DNA of 64,000 nucleotides from Tissierellia bacterium (GCA_012728075.1 JAAYFV010000166.1:1-64000), one strand, 5' to 3'. Counted from the stretch's first letter, positions 1 to 8,957 are shown. Notes: generated by a model not told the origin, from the letters alone. A program made the numbers and translations.

Positions 1-2
1 TA

Positions 3-317
3 AGGTTTATACCTACATTATTAGAAGAAACGGATAAGATAATGAAGGCACAGATGGCTAGAGGAGCAGATTTTGAATCGGGAAATATAATCAATCGAGC
101 GAAAAACTTAGTCCCTTTATTGGTTCCATTATTTATAAATGCTTTTAGAAGAGCAGATGAATTGGCTAATGCCATGGAAGCTAGATGCTATCGTGGAGGG
201 GAGAATAGAACTAGATTAAATGAATTAAAACTGGATAATCAGGATGTACTAGCAATTAGTATAGCAGCTTTATTTTTTGGATTTATAATATCTACAAAAT
301 ATATTGCTTATGTATAG
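3..317 (+). CDS. ecfT: EcfT, transmembrane subunit of an ECF vitamin transporter (3' end only)
   Basis: The open frame enters from the left edge, so the N-terminal membrane part is missing. The visible 104 residues contain the two Ala-Arg-Gly-type motifs typical of EcfT (ARGAD and ARCYRG), which couple to the ATPase pair EcfA1/EcfA2, and a final hydrophobic helix ([13 protein letters not shown]). EcfT is the shared membrane scaffold of energy-coupling-factor importers for vitamins and related micronutrients. The downstream order truA-rplM-rpsI is the usual Firmicute arrangement after ecfA1-ecfA2-ecfT, which supports the call. An internal ATG at 42 gives a 91-residue ORF but is not the real start, because homology continues upstream of it. 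The stop is 9 bp before truA. Confidence 0.9.
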   Translation, partial: RFIPTLLEETDKIMKAQMARGADFESGNIINRAKNLVPLLVPLFINAFRRADELANAMEARCYRGGENRTRLNELKLDNQDVLAISIAALFFGFIISTKYIAYV

Positions 318-326
318 AGGGATAAT

Positions 327-1061
327 ATGGCTAATATAAAATTAACAATACAATATGAAGGCACCAACTATATAGGATGGCAAAAACAACCAAAAGGAGA
401 TAGTATCCAAAGGGAAATAGAAAAAGCCATTAAACAGATTACTGGTGAAGAAGTAGATCTTATAGGATCTTGTAGGACTGATAGTGGAGTTCATGCTATA
501 GGACAGGTAGCTAATTTCCATACTAACTCATCTATTCCTCCAGATAGATTTATGTATGCTCTAAACAGTAAATTACCAGAAGATATATCCATAGTTAAAT
601 CCGAAGAAGTAGCCAAGGATTTTCATTCAAGATATGATGCTATTGGCAAGAGATATAAATATCTAATTTATAATCATCCCATAAGAAACCCTTTATATAG
701 GAGATTTGTCTATCATGTTTTTTATCCTTTGGATTACCACGAGATGAACAAAGGGATTAGGTATTTTATAGGTACCCATGACTTTACATCTTTTATGTCA
801 GCTAATAGCAATGTAGATAATCCCATTAGAAGGATTGATCAATCTTTTTTATCTAGAGAAGGAGATTTGATAATATTTTCCATAGAGGGAAATGGTTTTT
901 TATACAATATGATCAGGATAATAGTAGGAACATTGGTAGAAATTGGACGAGGAGTGATGAAACCTCATAATATTCCCCATATTATTGAATCAAAAAATAG
1001 AGAATTAGCAGGACCTACAGCCCCACCTCAAGGACTCTATTTAGAAAAAGTTTATTATTAA
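327..1061 (+). CDS. truA: tRNA pseudouridine(38-40) synthase TruA
   Basis: TruA isomerises uridines 38-40 in the anticodon stem-loop of many tRNAs. The 244-residue length is normal. The catalytic aspartate is D52 in the motif CRTDSGVHA, and the N-terminal IQYEGTNYIGWQ segment is typical of the family. The ATG lies 9 bp after the ecfT stop and follows a GAGGGATA ribosome-binding site that overlaps that stop, which points to co-transcription with ecfT. A separate promoter follows truA, so the ribosomal protein genes downstream can be transcribed independently. Confidence 0.95.
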   Translation: MANIKLTIQYEGTNYIGWQKQPKGDSIQREIEKAIKQITGEEVDLIGSCRTDSGVHAIGQVANFHTNSSIPPDRFMYALNSKLPEDISIVKSEEVAKDFHSRYDAIGKRYKYLIYNHPIRNPLYRRFVYHVFYPLDYHEMNKGIRYFIGTHDFTSFMSANSNVDNPIRRIDQSFLSREGDLIIFSIEGNGFLYNMIRIIVGTLVEIGRGVMKPHNIPHIIESKNRELAGPTAPPQGLYLEKVYY

Positions 1062-1070
1062 AAATACGTC

Positions 1071-1099
1071 TTGACATTGATAATACCTTGTATTAGAAT
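1071..1099 (+). promoter_or_regulatory. Promoter of the rplM-rpsI operon
   Basis: TTGACA at 1071-1076 is a perfect -35 box. After exactly 17 bp comes TAGAAT (1094-1099), one mismatch from the -10 consensus. It lies just after the truA stop and upstream of the structured rplM leader. Confidence 0.8.
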
Positions 1100-1104
1100 A
1101 TATA

Positions 1105-1160
1105 GGAGTGTTTAAAAGCCCCGGAACTTTGAGACACAACTCAATGCTGGATAAGGAGGG
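1105..1160 (+). ncRNA. L13-type ribosomal protein leader
   Basis: The stretch between the promoter and rplM contains a small hairpin (TTGAG 1129-1133, loop 1134-1139, CTCAA 1140-1144) flanked by CC/GG-rich segments (GCCCCGG at 1118-1124, GCTGG at 1146-1150) just before the Shine-Dalgarno. This position and layout fit the Firmicute L13 leader family, thought to give feedback control by the ribosomal protein. The assignment is from memory of the motif and was not tested with a covariance model. Confidence 0.65.
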
Positions 1161-1166
1161 AAAAAG

Positions 1167-1595
1167 ATGAAGAGCTATATGGCTAAGCCAAATGAAATTG
1201 ATAGAAAATGGTACGTAATAGATGCAGAAGGCAAAGTATTAGGTAGATTGGCATCAGAAGTAGCAACTATATTGAGAGGAAAACATAAACCTATATATAC
1301 TCCTCATGTAGATACTGGGGACTATGTAATAATTATAAATGCAGATAAAGTAAGATTAACTGGGAAGAAATTAGAGCAAAAAGAATATAGATATCATACA
1401 GGGTATCCAGGTGGATTAAGATCTATACCCTATAGTAGAATGATGAAAGAAAACCCAGAAAAAGCTATTCAACTAGCTGTTAAAGGGATGTTACCAAAGA
1501 ATAGATTGGGAAGACAGATGATTAAGAAGTTGAAAGTATATAGTGGACCGGAACATAATCATGAGGCACAAAAACCAGAATTATATGAATTCTAG
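1167..1595 (+). CDS. rplM: 50S ribosomal protein L13
   Basis: L13 is an early-assembling protein of the large ribosomal subunit. The 142-residue length is normal, and conserved blocks are clear: [17 protein letters not shown] near the N terminus, [11 protein letters not shown], and [12 protein letters not shown] near residue 110. The ATG has a strong AAGGAGGG site 6-7 bases upstream. A second Met (fifth codon) is possible, but the spacing favours the first. It is paired with rpsI, 25 bp downstream, as in nearly all bacteria. Confidence 0.97.
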   Translation: MKSYMAKPNEIDRKWYVIDAEGKVLGRLASEVATILRGKHKPIYTPHVDTGDYVIIINADKVRLTGKKLEQKEYRYHTGYPGGLRSIPYSRMMKENPEKAIQLAVKGMLPKNRLGRQMIKKLKVYSGPEHNHEAQKPELYEF

Positions 1596-1620
1596 CTGTT
1601 ATTAGAAGGGAGGACTGTAA

Positions 1621-2013
1621 GTGGCTAATGTACAATATATTGGAACAGGAAGAAGAAAGACTTCAGTAGCAAGGGTTAGATTACTTCCTGGTTCTGGGAA
1701 AATTATTATAAATAAAAGAGATATAGACGATTACTTTGATTTTGATACATTAAAGGTTTTAGTTAGAGAACCTTTGGAAATAACGGATACTTTAGACAAA
1801 TATGATGTATTTGTAAATGTACAGGGCGGAGGATTTACAGGTCAAGCTGGAGCTATTAGACATGGTATATCTAGAGCCTTAATAGAATCTGACGAAGAAT
1901 TAAGACCTGTACTTAAAAAAGCAGGTTTCCTAACTAGGGATCCAAGAATGAAGGAAAGAAAGAAATATGGTTTAAAGAAAGCAAGAAAAGCACCACAATT
2001 CTCCAAGAGATAA
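1621..2013 (+). CDS. rpsI: 30S ribosomal protein S9
   Basis: S9 sits in the head of the small subunit, and its C-terminal tail reaches the P-site tRNA. The 130-residue protein starts at GTG, with a GGGAGG site just upstream. It carries the [13 protein letters not shown]-terminal block, the [19 protein letters not shown] core, and the conserved basic C terminus ending FSKR. It is the last gene of the rplM operon, as a strong terminator follows 10 bp after the stop. Confidence 0.97.
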   Translation: MANVQYIGTGRRKTSVARVRLLPGSGKIIINKRDIDDYFDFDTLKVLVREPLEITDTLDKYDVFVNVQGGGFTGQAGAIRHGISRALIESDEELRPVLKKAGFLTRDPRMKERKKYGLKKARKAPQFSKR

Positions 2014-2023
2014 TCAAATATAC

Positions 2024-2056
2024 AAACTGCCAAGAAGAACTTTGGCAGTTTTTTTG
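2024..2056 (+). terminator. Rho-independent terminator after rpsI
   Basis: Stem AAACTGCCAA (2024-2033), 7-nt loop, TTTGGCAGTTT, then a run of T residues. It closes the ribosomal operon and separates it from cwlD. Confidence 0.9.
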
Positions 2057-2066
2057 TTGTATATAA

Positions 2067-2101
2067 ACCCCCTTCTAGCCATATATTTCATTAGAGGGGG
2101 T
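2067..2101 (+). promoter_or_regulatory. Hairpin covering the cwlD ribosome-binding site
   Basis: ACCCCCT (2067-2073) is complementary to AGGGGGT (2095-2101), and CTA (2075-2077) pairs with TAG (2092-2094) after a one-base bulge. The 3' arm is the GAGGGGG Shine-Dalgarno of the proposed TTG start at 2108. The fold would hide the site in any transcript that begins upstream of it. Pairing was seen by eye; stability was not computed. Confidence 0.5.
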
Positions 2102-2107
2102 ATAATA

Positions 2108-2812
2108 TTGAAGGTAATATATATTAGGAAAAAACAACTATATATTTTTTTGTCAATAATATTTATTTTAATAATTTTATTGATTATTTCCTTTAAAAAC
2201 AAAGCTATACCTACCATGAACACTCTCATAAGCAATAAAACAATCGGCATAGACCCAGGCCACGGTGGCATAGACCCAGGTACTGTAAGTAAAAATGGAG
2301 TATTAGAAGCAGAAATCAATTTAAAAATAGGATTAAAATTAAAAGATATAATTCAATCCCATGGGGGAAAAGTAGTATTAACAAGGAAAAATAAAAATTC
2401 TCTATCGAAAGTAAAAAGGGAAGATTTAGAGAGGCGGAAAGGGATTATAGAAGAGGAAAATTGCGATATATTTTTAACAATCCACTTAAATAGTTTTACC
2501 GATTCTAGATATCATGGAGCCCAAATTTTCTATAAAAAGGGATCTCAAGAAAGTATGATTTTAGCAGATTGTATTCAGGAAGAATTACGTAAGGCATTAG
2601 ATGAAAACAATACTAGAGTGCCCCAGGAAAGGGAAGATATATATTTATTGAGTGAATTAAACATTCCATCGGTTTTAGTGGAGTGTGGATTTTTATCCAA
2701 TGAACAAGAAGAACAATAGCTACAGACTGATAACTATCAAGAGAAAATAGCCCAAGGAATATACAATGGTATAATTAAATATTTCGAAAAAATTGAAGAA
2801 AAACAGAATTAA
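2108..2812 (+). pseudogene. cwlD: CwlD-like N-acetylmuramoyl-L-alanine amidase, interrupted by an in-frame TAG
   Basis: CwlD removes the stem peptide from muramic acid during spore cortex synthesis. Start is taken as TTG 2108 after GAGGGGG, followed by a membrane anchor (residues ~8-30) and an Amidase_3 domain. Zinc and catalytic residues are present: His in DPGHGG, Glu in LEAEIN, His in TIHLNSF, Glu in LVECGF. At 2717-2719 the frame hits TAG, yet after it 30 further family-like residues (LQTDNYQEKIAQGIYNGIIKYF and on) continue in the same frame to TAA at 2810-2812. A single base change (TAG from TTG, for example) explains this. The protein as encoded is about 203 residues instead of about 234 and keeps the active site, so partial function is possible. 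Sequencing error is the alternative. Confidence 0.8.
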
Positions 2813-3032
2813 ATGTGGATAAGCTCTGTGGATAACTATAAAAACTGTGGACAAACAAATATTATGTAAACATAACTATGCCTTATAGTGCATTTTCATG
2901 GCAGAATATAAGTTTACATAAGTTATCCACTTGTGAATGTGGATAATGTGGATAAAGTGGATATTTTTTAGACAAGCTTTATTGGATAAAATACATCTTT
3001 GTATTTTTATTTTCGTTGCAAAAATAACAGTA
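2813..3032. other. Intergenic DnaA-box cluster
   Basis: The spacer between cwlD and gcvT holds four perfect DnaA boxes, TGTGGATAA, at 2814-2822, 2827-2835, 2938-2946 and 2947-2955 (the last two directly abutting). Near matches are TGTGGACAA at 2846-2854 and, inverted, TTATCCACT at 2923-2931. All perfect boxes point the same way. Similar clusters away from oriC act as DnaA titration or regulatory sites in Bacillus subtilis. No dnaA, dnaN or replication gene is nearby, so it is not called an origin here. Confidence 0.8.
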
Positions 3033-3061
3033 TTGCAATATTATCCCTTCTCTTGTATAAT
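3033..3061 (+). promoter_or_regulatory. Promoter of the glycine cleavage operon
   Basis: TTGCAA (3033-3038), 17-bp spacer, TATAAT (3056-3061). It predicts a leader of about 100 nt before gcvT. No glycine riboswitch was recognised in that leader. Confidence 0.7.
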
Positions 3062-3076
3062 AAAATCGATGCTACT

Positions 3077-3127
3077 TTTAAATCCACCATTTAGTAAAAA
3101 ATACTATGTTTAAATCGTGGATTTTAG
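3077..3127 (+). promoter_or_regulatory. Inverted repeat in the gcvT leader
   Basis: TTAAATCCAC (about 3077-3086) and GTGGATTTTA (about 3118-3127) are complementary at 9 of 10 positions, separated by about 31 bases. It could be a leader stem or a split operator. Nothing else in the leader explains glycine control. Confidence 0.4.
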
Positions 3128-3166
3128 GGTATCATATTATGGATAAATTTAGGAAGGAGTGGTAAA

Positions 3167-4258
3167 ATGGTAGCAAAGAAAACTCCCCTTTATGATGAAC
3201 ATGTAAAACTTGGGGGAAATATAGTTGATTATGCAGGATGGTTCCTTCCAGTACAATATGAAGGTCTAATTCCAGAACACGAGGCAGTAAGAAATGCAGC
3301 AGGATTATTTGATGTATCTCATATGGGAGAAATAGTAGTTAAAGGTGAGGATGCTTTAGCATATTTACAATACTTAACAACAAACGATATAGCATCAATA
3401 GAAACTGACCAGATAATATATACAATGATGTGCTATCCTGATGGAGGAGTAGTAGATGATTTTTTAGTGTATAAGTATGCTGACGATGAGTATCTACTCG
3501 TTGTTAATGCTGCTAATACAGACAAGGATTTTAAATGGATGATAGACAATAAAAAGGACTTTAATATCATCATTGAAAACATTTCCGATCAAATTGGTGA
3601 AGTAGCTATTCAAGGACCTAAGTCTGAAAAAATATTACAAAAGTTAACAGATACAGACTTATCAAAGATCAAACCATTTCATTTTGATAGAAAAGTTAAT
3701 ATATCAGGTGTAGAGTGTATGGTATCTCGAACTGGCTATACTGGCGAAGATGGATTTGAAATATATACATCTAAGGATGATATAGTTAAAATTTGGAATG
3801 CTATACTAGAAGCCGGTAAAGACGAGGGAATTAAACCAGCAGGTTTAGGATGCAGGGATACCCTTAGATTTGAAGCAACTATGCCTTTATATGGAAATGA
3901 AATATCAAAAGATATTACTCCATTAGAAGGGGGATTGAAATTTGCCGTAAAATTAGATAAAGAAGAAGATTTTATAGGCAAAGAGGCCCTTAAGAAGCAA
4001 TGGGAAGAAGGATTGACTAGAAAAGTTGTTGGATTTGAAATGATAGAAAGAGGTATACCAAGAGAAGGCTATGAAGTATATAAAGATGGGAAAAAGATTG
4101 GCCATGTGACCACAGGATATATGTCACCAACTCTTAAAAAGAGTATAGGAAATGCACTAATAGATATTAACGAAGCTGAAATAGGCAAAGAAATAGATAT
4201 AATGATTAGGAAAAAACCTGTAAAAGCTAAAATCGTTAGTAGAAAATTTTTAAAATAA
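3167..4258 (+). CDS. gcvT: Glycine cleavage system T protein (aminomethyltransferase)
   Basis: T-protein takes the aminomethyl group from lipoylated GcvH, releases ammonia, and makes 5,10-methylenetetrahydrofolate. The 363-residue length is normal. Family blocks include YAGWFLPVQYEG and FDVSHMGEI in the N-terminal third, SRTGYTGEDGFEIY in the middle (folate-binding region), and GHVTTGYMSPTLKKSIG in the C-terminal barrel. Shine-Dalgarno AAGGAG precedes the ATG. It opens a five-gene operon (T, H, PA, PB, Lpd) that can run in either direction; in amino-acid-using or syntrophic clostridia it serves glycine oxidation or reductive glycine synthesis. Confidence 0.96.
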   Translation: MVAKKTPLYDEHVKLGGNIVDYAGWFLPVQYEGLIPEHEAVRNAAGLFDVSHMGEIVVKGEDALAYLQYLTTNDIASIETDQIIYTMMCYPDGGVVDDFLVYKYADDEYLLVVNAANTDKDFKWMIDNKKDFNIIIENISDQIGEVAIQGPKSEKILQKLTDTDLSKIKPFHFDRKVNISGVECMVSRTGYTGEDGFEIYTSKDDIVKIWNAILEAGKDEGIKPAGLGCRDTLRFEATMPLYGNEISKDITPLEGGLKFAVKLDKEEDFIGKEALKKQWEEGLTRKVVGFEMIERGIPREGYEVYKDGKKIGHVTTGYMSPTLKKSIGNALIDINEAEIGKEIDIMIRKKPVKAKIVSRKFLK

Positions 4259-4305
4259 TTAAATAAAATTAATATAAATTAATGATAATTAAGGAGGGCT
4301 AAACA

Positions 4306-4689
4306 ATGAAGGTTTTAAAAGATTTGTATTATACAGAAGATCATGAGTGGCTTAAAGTTGAAGGAGATGAGGCATATATAGGTCTTGCTGATTATGCACA
4401 AGATCAATTAGGGGATATTGTATATGTGGAACTTCCAGAAATTGATGATGAATATGAAAAAGAAGAAGCTTTTTCTGCAGTAGAATCAGTAAAGGCAGCA
4501 GCAGATGTTTATATGCCAGTAGATGGAAAGATAGTAGAAGTAAATGAAGAATTATTAGACGATCCTGGCTTATTAAACCAAGATCCTTATGAAAACTGGA
4601 TAGTAAAAATTGAAATAGCAGACAAATCTCAATTAGACGATTTAATGACAAGTGAGGAATATGAAAAGTTCTTAGATGAGGAGGTTTAA
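4306..4689 (+). CDS. gcvH: Glycine cleavage system H protein
   Basis: GcvH carries the lipoyl arm that shuttles the aminomethyl group between P, T and L proteins in the cytoplasm. The 127 residues match the family, and the lipoyl-lysine is K63 in [12 protein letters not shown]. The N-terminal block [19 protein letters not shown] is typical. A strong AAGGAGGG site lies upstream, and 47 bp separate it from gcvT. The stop is 2 bp before the gcvPA start, consistent with translational coupling. Confidence 0.97.
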   Translation: MKVLKDLYYTEDHEWLKVEGDEAYIGLADYAQDQLGDIVYVELPEIDDEYEKEEAFSAVESVKAAADVYMPVDGKIVEVNEELLDDPGLLNQDPYENWIVKIEIADKSQLDDLMTSEEYEKFLDEEV

Positions 4690-4691
4690 TT

Positions 4692-6038
4692 ATGTATCCT
4701 TACATCCCAAACACTAAAGAAGATGAACAGAGGATGTTGGAAGTTATAGGAGTTAATTCAATAGATGATCTATTTAGCGATATACCTGAGGATGTGAAAT
4801 TAAAAAGAGATTTAAATCTCAATCCCTCCATGTCAGAACTAGAAGCAGCCAAATATATGAAAAAATTAGCAGAATCCAACACCCCTATAGATGATTTAAC
4901 TTGTTTTTTGGGTGCAGGTGCATATGACCATTATATACCTTCAATAGTAGGGCATATCACCTCAAGAAGTGAATTTTATACTTCTTATACCCCATATCAA
5001 GCTGAAATAAGTCAAGGTACATTACAATATATATTTGAATATCAAACTCTCATATGTAATTTAACAGGAATGGATGTATCTAATGCTTCCTTATATGATG
5101 GGGGAACAGCTATTGCTGAGGCAGCTTTCATGGCATCTAATATAACTAGGAGAAATAAAGTAGTTATATCTAAGACAGTTAATCCAGAATACAGAAAAGT
5201 CCTAAAAACCTATGCTCATCTTCAGCAAATTGAAGTAGTTGAAATAGATGATAAAGAAGGAGTAACGGATTTAGACCAATTAAAAAATCATGTTGATAAC
5301 AAAACTGCAGCAGTAATAGTTCAAAGTCCAAACTTCTTTGGCATAATTGAAGATTTAGAAACCATTGGAGAGATAGCTCATAGCCAAAAGAGGACTATGT
5401 TTGTAACCTCTGTAGACCCAATATCTTTAGGAATTCTTAAAACTCCAGGTTCTCTAGGAGCAGATATAGTAGTAGGAGAAGGACAGTCTATGGGAATGCC
5501 CCTTGCTTTTGGTGGACCATATCTTGGATTTATGGCAACTAAAAAAGCTCATATGAGAAAATTGCCTGGTAGGATAGTGGGAGAAACTGTAGATGTAGAT
5601 GGAAATAGAGCTTTTGTACTTACACTACAAGCTAGGGAACAACATATTAGAAGGGAAAAAGCAACTTCCAATATATGCTCTAATCAAGGAGTCAATACAT
5701 TAGCAGCTACAGTATATCTTGTTACCTTAGGAAAAGAAGGATTAAGAGAAGTAGCAACTCAGGCAACTCAAAAAGCTCATTATGCATTTGAACAAATAAC
5801 TAAATCAGGCAAATACAAACCATTATTTGACAAACCTTTCTTTAAGGAGTTTGTAGTAACAAGTTCTGTAGATGCAGATGAAATAAACAAGAAGTTATTA
5901 GAAGAAAAAATACTTGGAGGTTACTCATTAGGAAGAGAATATCCCCAATATAAAAATGGAATACTCTATGCAGTCACTGAGAAGAGGACAAAAGAAGAAA
6001 TTGATACCTTAAGTTCTGTATTGGAGGGGATAATATGA
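4692..6038 (+). CDS. gcvPA: Glycine dehydrogenase (decarboxylating) subunit 1
   Basis: P-protein decarboxylates glycine with pyridoxal phosphate and passes the aminomethyl group to GcvH. In many Firmicutes it is split in two, and this 448-residue chain is the N-terminal half. Family blocks include [36 protein letters not shown] and [11 protein letters not shown]-type sequence ([11 protein letters not shown]). It does not carry the PLP lysine, which is in the partner. The ATG follows a GAGGAGG site inside the gcvH end, and its stop overlaps the gcvPB start by 4 bp. Confidence 0.96.
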   Translation: MYPYIPNTKEDEQRMLEVIGVNSIDDLFSDIPEDVKLKRDLNLNPSMSELEAAKYMKKLAESNTPIDDLTCFLGAGAYDHYIPSIVGHITSRSEFYTSYTPYQAEISQGTLQYIFEYQTLICNLTGMDVSNASLYDGGTAIAEAAFMASNITRRNKVVISKTVNPEYRKVLKTYAHLQQIEVVEIDDKEGVTDLDQLKNHVDNKTAAVIVQSPNFFGIIEDLETIGEIAHSQKRTMFVTSVDPISLGILKTPGSLGADIVVGEGQSMGMPLAFGGPYLGFMATKKAHMRKLPGRIVGETVDVDGNRAFVLTLQAREQHIRREKATSNICSNQGVNTLAATVYLVTLGKEGLREVATQATQKAHYAFEQITKSGKYKPLFDKPFFKEFVVTSSVDADEINKKLLEEKILGGYSLGREYPQYKNGILYAVTEKRTKEEIDTLSSVLEGII

Positions 6039-7489
6039 AAACATATAATAAATTAATATTCGAATTATCAAAGCCAGGAAGAACTGCCTATAGGTTACCA
6101 GAAAATGATGTAGATCAAGTAGCCCTTGAGGAGTTAATTCCTGAAGAATATTTGAATAAAGATGAGTTAGACCTTCCAGAATTAAGTGAAGTAGACATAA
6201 TAAGACATTACACTAATCTTTCCAATAAAAACTTTGGTGTAGATACAGGTTTTTATCCATTAGGCTCTTGTACTATGAAATATAATCCAAAGATAAATGA
6301 AAATATGGCAGCACTAGATGGATTTGCAAATATACATCCATTACAACCAGAAGAGACAGTACAAGGTGCTCTTAGATTGATGTATGAAATTGATAGAGCA
6401 TTATGTGAAATATCCGGTATGGATAAGATGACATTGCAACCAGCAGCTGGAGCTCACGGTGAGCTTACAGGCTTAACTTTAATAAAAGCTTATCATGAAA
6501 ATAGAGGAGATACTAAGAGAACCAAGATAATAGTTCCAGACTCAGCTCATGGTACTAATCCAGCATCAGCAGTAATGGCAGGATTTGATACAGTAGAGAT
6601 TAAATCCACAGAAGAAGGACTAGTGGATTTAGAAAGCTTAAAAGCTGTATTAAATGATGAAATTGCTGGCTTGATGCTTACAAATCCAAATACATTGGGA
6701 TTATTTGATAGAAATATTAAAGAAATAGCGGATTTAGTTCATGAAGCAGGAGGATTGGTTTATTACGATGGTGCTAATGCCAATGCTATACTAGGTAAAG
6801 CCCGTCCAGGAGATATGGGATTTGACGTAGTTCATTTTAACATACACAAAACTTTCTCCACACCTCATGGTGGCGGTGGACCAGGTTCAGGTCCTGTTGG
6901 AGTAAAGGAATGTTTGTTGGAATTTTTACCAGTACCAACAGTTGAAAAAGATGGAGATAGGTACTATTTAAACTATGATATTCCAAAATCCGTAGGTAAG
7001 ATGAAGGATTTCCACGGTCATTTCAATATATTGGTTAGGGCTTATACCTATATATTGACTATGGGTAGGGATGGATTGAAGAAAGCAAGTGAGATGGCAG
7101 TATTAAATTCTAACTATTTAGCCCATAGATTGAAAGATCATTATAATTTACAAGAAAATGCTATCTTTAAGCATGAATTTGTATTAGCTGGATTAAAAGG
7201 TGATTTTTTAGATGTAAGTACTTTAGACGTAGCAAAGAGGCTGTTAGACTATGGCTATCATCCACCAACAATATATTTCCCACTTATAGTAAATGAAGCA
7301 CTAATGCCAGAACCAACAGAGACAGAAAGCAAAGAAACTTTAGATGAATTTGCAGAGGCACTTATTAAGATAGCAGAAGAAGCAAAAGAAAATCCAGAAA
7401 TACTAAAAGAAGCACCCCATGATACTCCAGTAAGGAGAGTAGATGAAACAAGAGCAGCAAGGAATCCTATACTCAAATATGAAGGGTAG
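6035..7489 (+). CDS. gcvPB: Glycine dehydrogenase (decarboxylating) subunit 2
   Basis: This is the PLP-binding half of split P-protein, 484 residues. The Schiff-base lysine is about K272 in [18 protein letters not shown], a strongly conserved motif. Other markers are [13 protein letters not shown] near residue 75 and QPAAGAHGE near 135. The start overlaps the end of gcvPA (ATGA-type coupling), so the two halves are made together and should form a heterotetramer. No anomaly was seen. Confidence 0.96.
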   Translation: MKTYNKLIFELSKPGRTAYRLPENDVDQVALEELIPEEYLNKDELDLPELSEVDIIRHYTNLSNKNFGVDTGFYPLGSCTMKYNPKINENMAALDGFANIHPLQPEETVQGALRLMYEIDRALCEISGMDKMTLQPAAGAHGELTGLTLIKAYHENRGDTKRTKIIVPDSAHGTNPASAVMAGFDTVEIKSTEEGLVDLESLKAVLNDEIAGLMLTNPNTLGLFDRNIKEIADLVHEAGGLVYYDGANANAILGKARPGDMGFDVVHFNIHKTFSTPHGGGGPGSGPVGVKECLLEFLPVPTVEKDGDRYYLNYDIPKSVGKMKDFHGHFNILVRAYTYILTMGRDGLKKASEMAVLNSNYLAHRLKDHYNLQENAIFKHEFVLAGLKGDFLDVSTLDVAKRLLDYGYHPPTIYFPLIVNEALMPEPTETESKETLDEFAEALIKIAEEAKENPEILKEAPHDTPVRRVDETRAARNPILKYEG

Positions 7490-7501
7490 GTGTAATATTA
7501 G

Positions 7502-8917
7502 TTGAGCAAAAATATAGCAGTTATAGGAGCAGGTCCAGGAGGGTATGTAGCAGCTATAAGAGGAGCTCAACTAGGTGCTAATATCTATTTAATAGAGGAA
7601 AGGGAAGTAGGGGGTACATGCCTTAATAGAGGCTGTATCCCTACTAAAACTTATTTTAGAAACGCTGAAATAATGCGTACTCTAAGGCGTTCCAAAGAAT
7701 TTGGGATTACAGTAGATAACTTCAAATTAGATGGCAAAGCACTACAGGAGAGAAAAAAAGCTGTAGTTGGCCAACTAGTAGGTGGCATCGAAAAGTTGAT
7801 ATCCTCATATAATAATATTGAATTCATACCTGGAAGAGCTTCTATTAAGGATAAAAATACCATAGTTATAGATTTAAAAGATGGAAACACTCGTGAAATA
7901 TCTGTAGACAATATAGTCATAGCTACAGGCTCTAAGCCTACTATGACCGAAACCAAAGGAATAGATTTAGAAGGGGTAATCACAAGTGATGATCTTTTAG
8001 AGATGGAAGAGATACCAGAAACTCTAATAGTAGTAGGCGGTGGAGTAATAGGGCTGGAGTTTGCTAGCATATATCAGGAATTAGGTTCCCAAGTTATACT
8101 CCTTGCATCTAGAATATTAAAAAATGTGGACATGGAGTTAACAAGGAGATTGCCTATGTTCTTTAAGAAACAAGGCATGGAAACCTATGTAGATATAAGA
8201 GCAAAGGAAATAGTAAAAGAAGGAGACAAACTAAAGGTAATTGCTAGATATAAAAACAAAGATAAAGAAATAGAAGTAGTTGGAGATAAGGTACTTATAG
8301 CATCAGGCCGGGGCCCTGTAGTAGAAGGTTTAAATCTCGATGGTGTAGGAGTTGAATATGATCACAAGGGCATAAAGGTTAATGAACATTTTGAAACAAC
8401 AACAGAAGGTATATATGCTATAGGAGACGTAAATGATTTAGGGATTCAATTAGCTCATGTGGCTTCTAGTCAAGGTATATATGTAATGGAAAGATTGATG
8501 GGATTAACACCAGATATTAATTTGGATGTATATCCTAATTGTGTATTTACTTTACCAGAAGTGGCCTTTGTAGGATTAACTGAAGAACAGTTGAAGGAAA
8601 AGAATATTGATTATATTAGCAGTAAATTTATGTTTGCTGCCAATGGAAAAGCATTATCTTTAGGAGAAGGAGAAGGATTTATAAAGGTATTTGCTTCCAA
8701 GGAGGATAATAGGATTTTAGGTATTACCATAGTGGGCCCTCATGCCAATGATTTAATCCATGAAGGAGCTTTAGTTATAGCTAATGATTTGAAGTTAGAT
8801 GCTATAACTAGAACCATCCATGCTCATCCAACTTTAAGTGAGGCTTTCATGGAAGCAGTTCATGGCTTAGAGGATAAGGCAATCCACATGGCACCTCCAA
8901 GAAAGAAAAGAAAGTAA
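7502..8917 (+). CDS. lpdA: Dihydrolipoyl dehydrogenase (glycine cleavage L protein)
   Basis: This flavoprotein reoxidises dihydrolipoyl-GcvH and reduces NAD+. Translation begins at TTG 7502, giving SKNIAVIGAGPGGYVAA with the FAD Rossmann motif at the very N terminus. The redox disulfide is in GGTCLNRGCIPTK, the NAD-binding fold has VVGGGVIGLEFASI near residue 180, and the C-terminal active-site His-Glu pair lies in HAHPTLSEAFMEA. Length 471 is normal; there is no N-terminal lipoyl domain. It is the last gene of the gcv operon, 12 bp after gcvPB, so it is probably dedicated to glycine cleavage. Confidence 0.95.
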   Translation: MSKNIAVIGAGPGGYVAAIRGAQLGANIYLIEEREVGGTCLNRGCIPTKTYFRNAEIMRTLRRSKEFGITVDNFKLDGKALQERKKAVVGQLVGGIEKLISSYNNIEFIPGRASIKDKNTIVIDLKDGNTREISVDNIVIATGSKPTMTETKGIDLEGVITSDDLLEMEEIPETLIVVGGGVIGLEFASIYQELGSQVILLASRILKNVDMELTRRLPMFFKKQGMETYVDIRAKEIVKEGDKLKVIARYKNKDKEIEVVGDKVLIASGRGPVVEGLNLDGVGVEYDHKGIKVNEHFETTTEGIYAIGDVNDLGIQLAHVASSQGIYVMERLMGLTPDINLDVYPNCVFTLPEVAFVGLTEEQLKEKNIDYISSKFMFAANGKALSLGEGEGFIKVFASKEDNRILGITIVGPHANDLIHEGALVIANDLKLDAITRTIHAHPTLSEAFMEAVHGLEDKAIHMAPPRKKRK

Positions 8918-8920
8918 ATA

Positions 8921-8957
8921 AAAAAGAGTAAAATGAAAATCATTTTACTCTTTTTTA
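8921..8957 (+). terminator. Terminator of the glycine cleavage operon
   Basis: A long hairpin with arms at 8921-8936 and 8940-8956 (core AGAGTAAAATGA / TCATTTTACTCT), a 3-nt loop and a T run. The A-rich 5' side may let it work in both directions. Confidence 0.9.

Noticed and set aside
42-317. ATG at 42 as the start of a 91-residue gene
   Set aside because: The frame is open to the window edge and the upstream residues fit EcfT, so the codon is internal.
2042-2107. Upstream N-terminal extension of cwlD from 2042
   Set aside because: It would begin inside the rpsI terminator, with no ribosome-binding site; TTG 2108 follows a strong one.
2717-2719. TAG read as pyrrolysine in cwlD
   Set aside because: CwlD is not a pyrrolysine protein, TAG ends ordinary genes in this window, and no pyl genes are visible. 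A point mutation or sequencing error is simpler.
2813-3032. Chromosomal replication origin
   Set aside because: The DnaA boxes are convincing, but dnaA, dnaN and other origin neighbours are absent and no clear DNA-unwinding element with DnaA-trios was identified.
3062-3166. Glycine riboswitch upstream of gcvT
   Set aside because: The leader is short and lacks the conserved glycine-aptamer core that I would expect to recognise.
4352-4651. Open frames on the opposite strand inside gcvH and many other genes
   Set aside because: They are shadows of real coding sequence, have no ribosome-binding sites and show no family resemblance.
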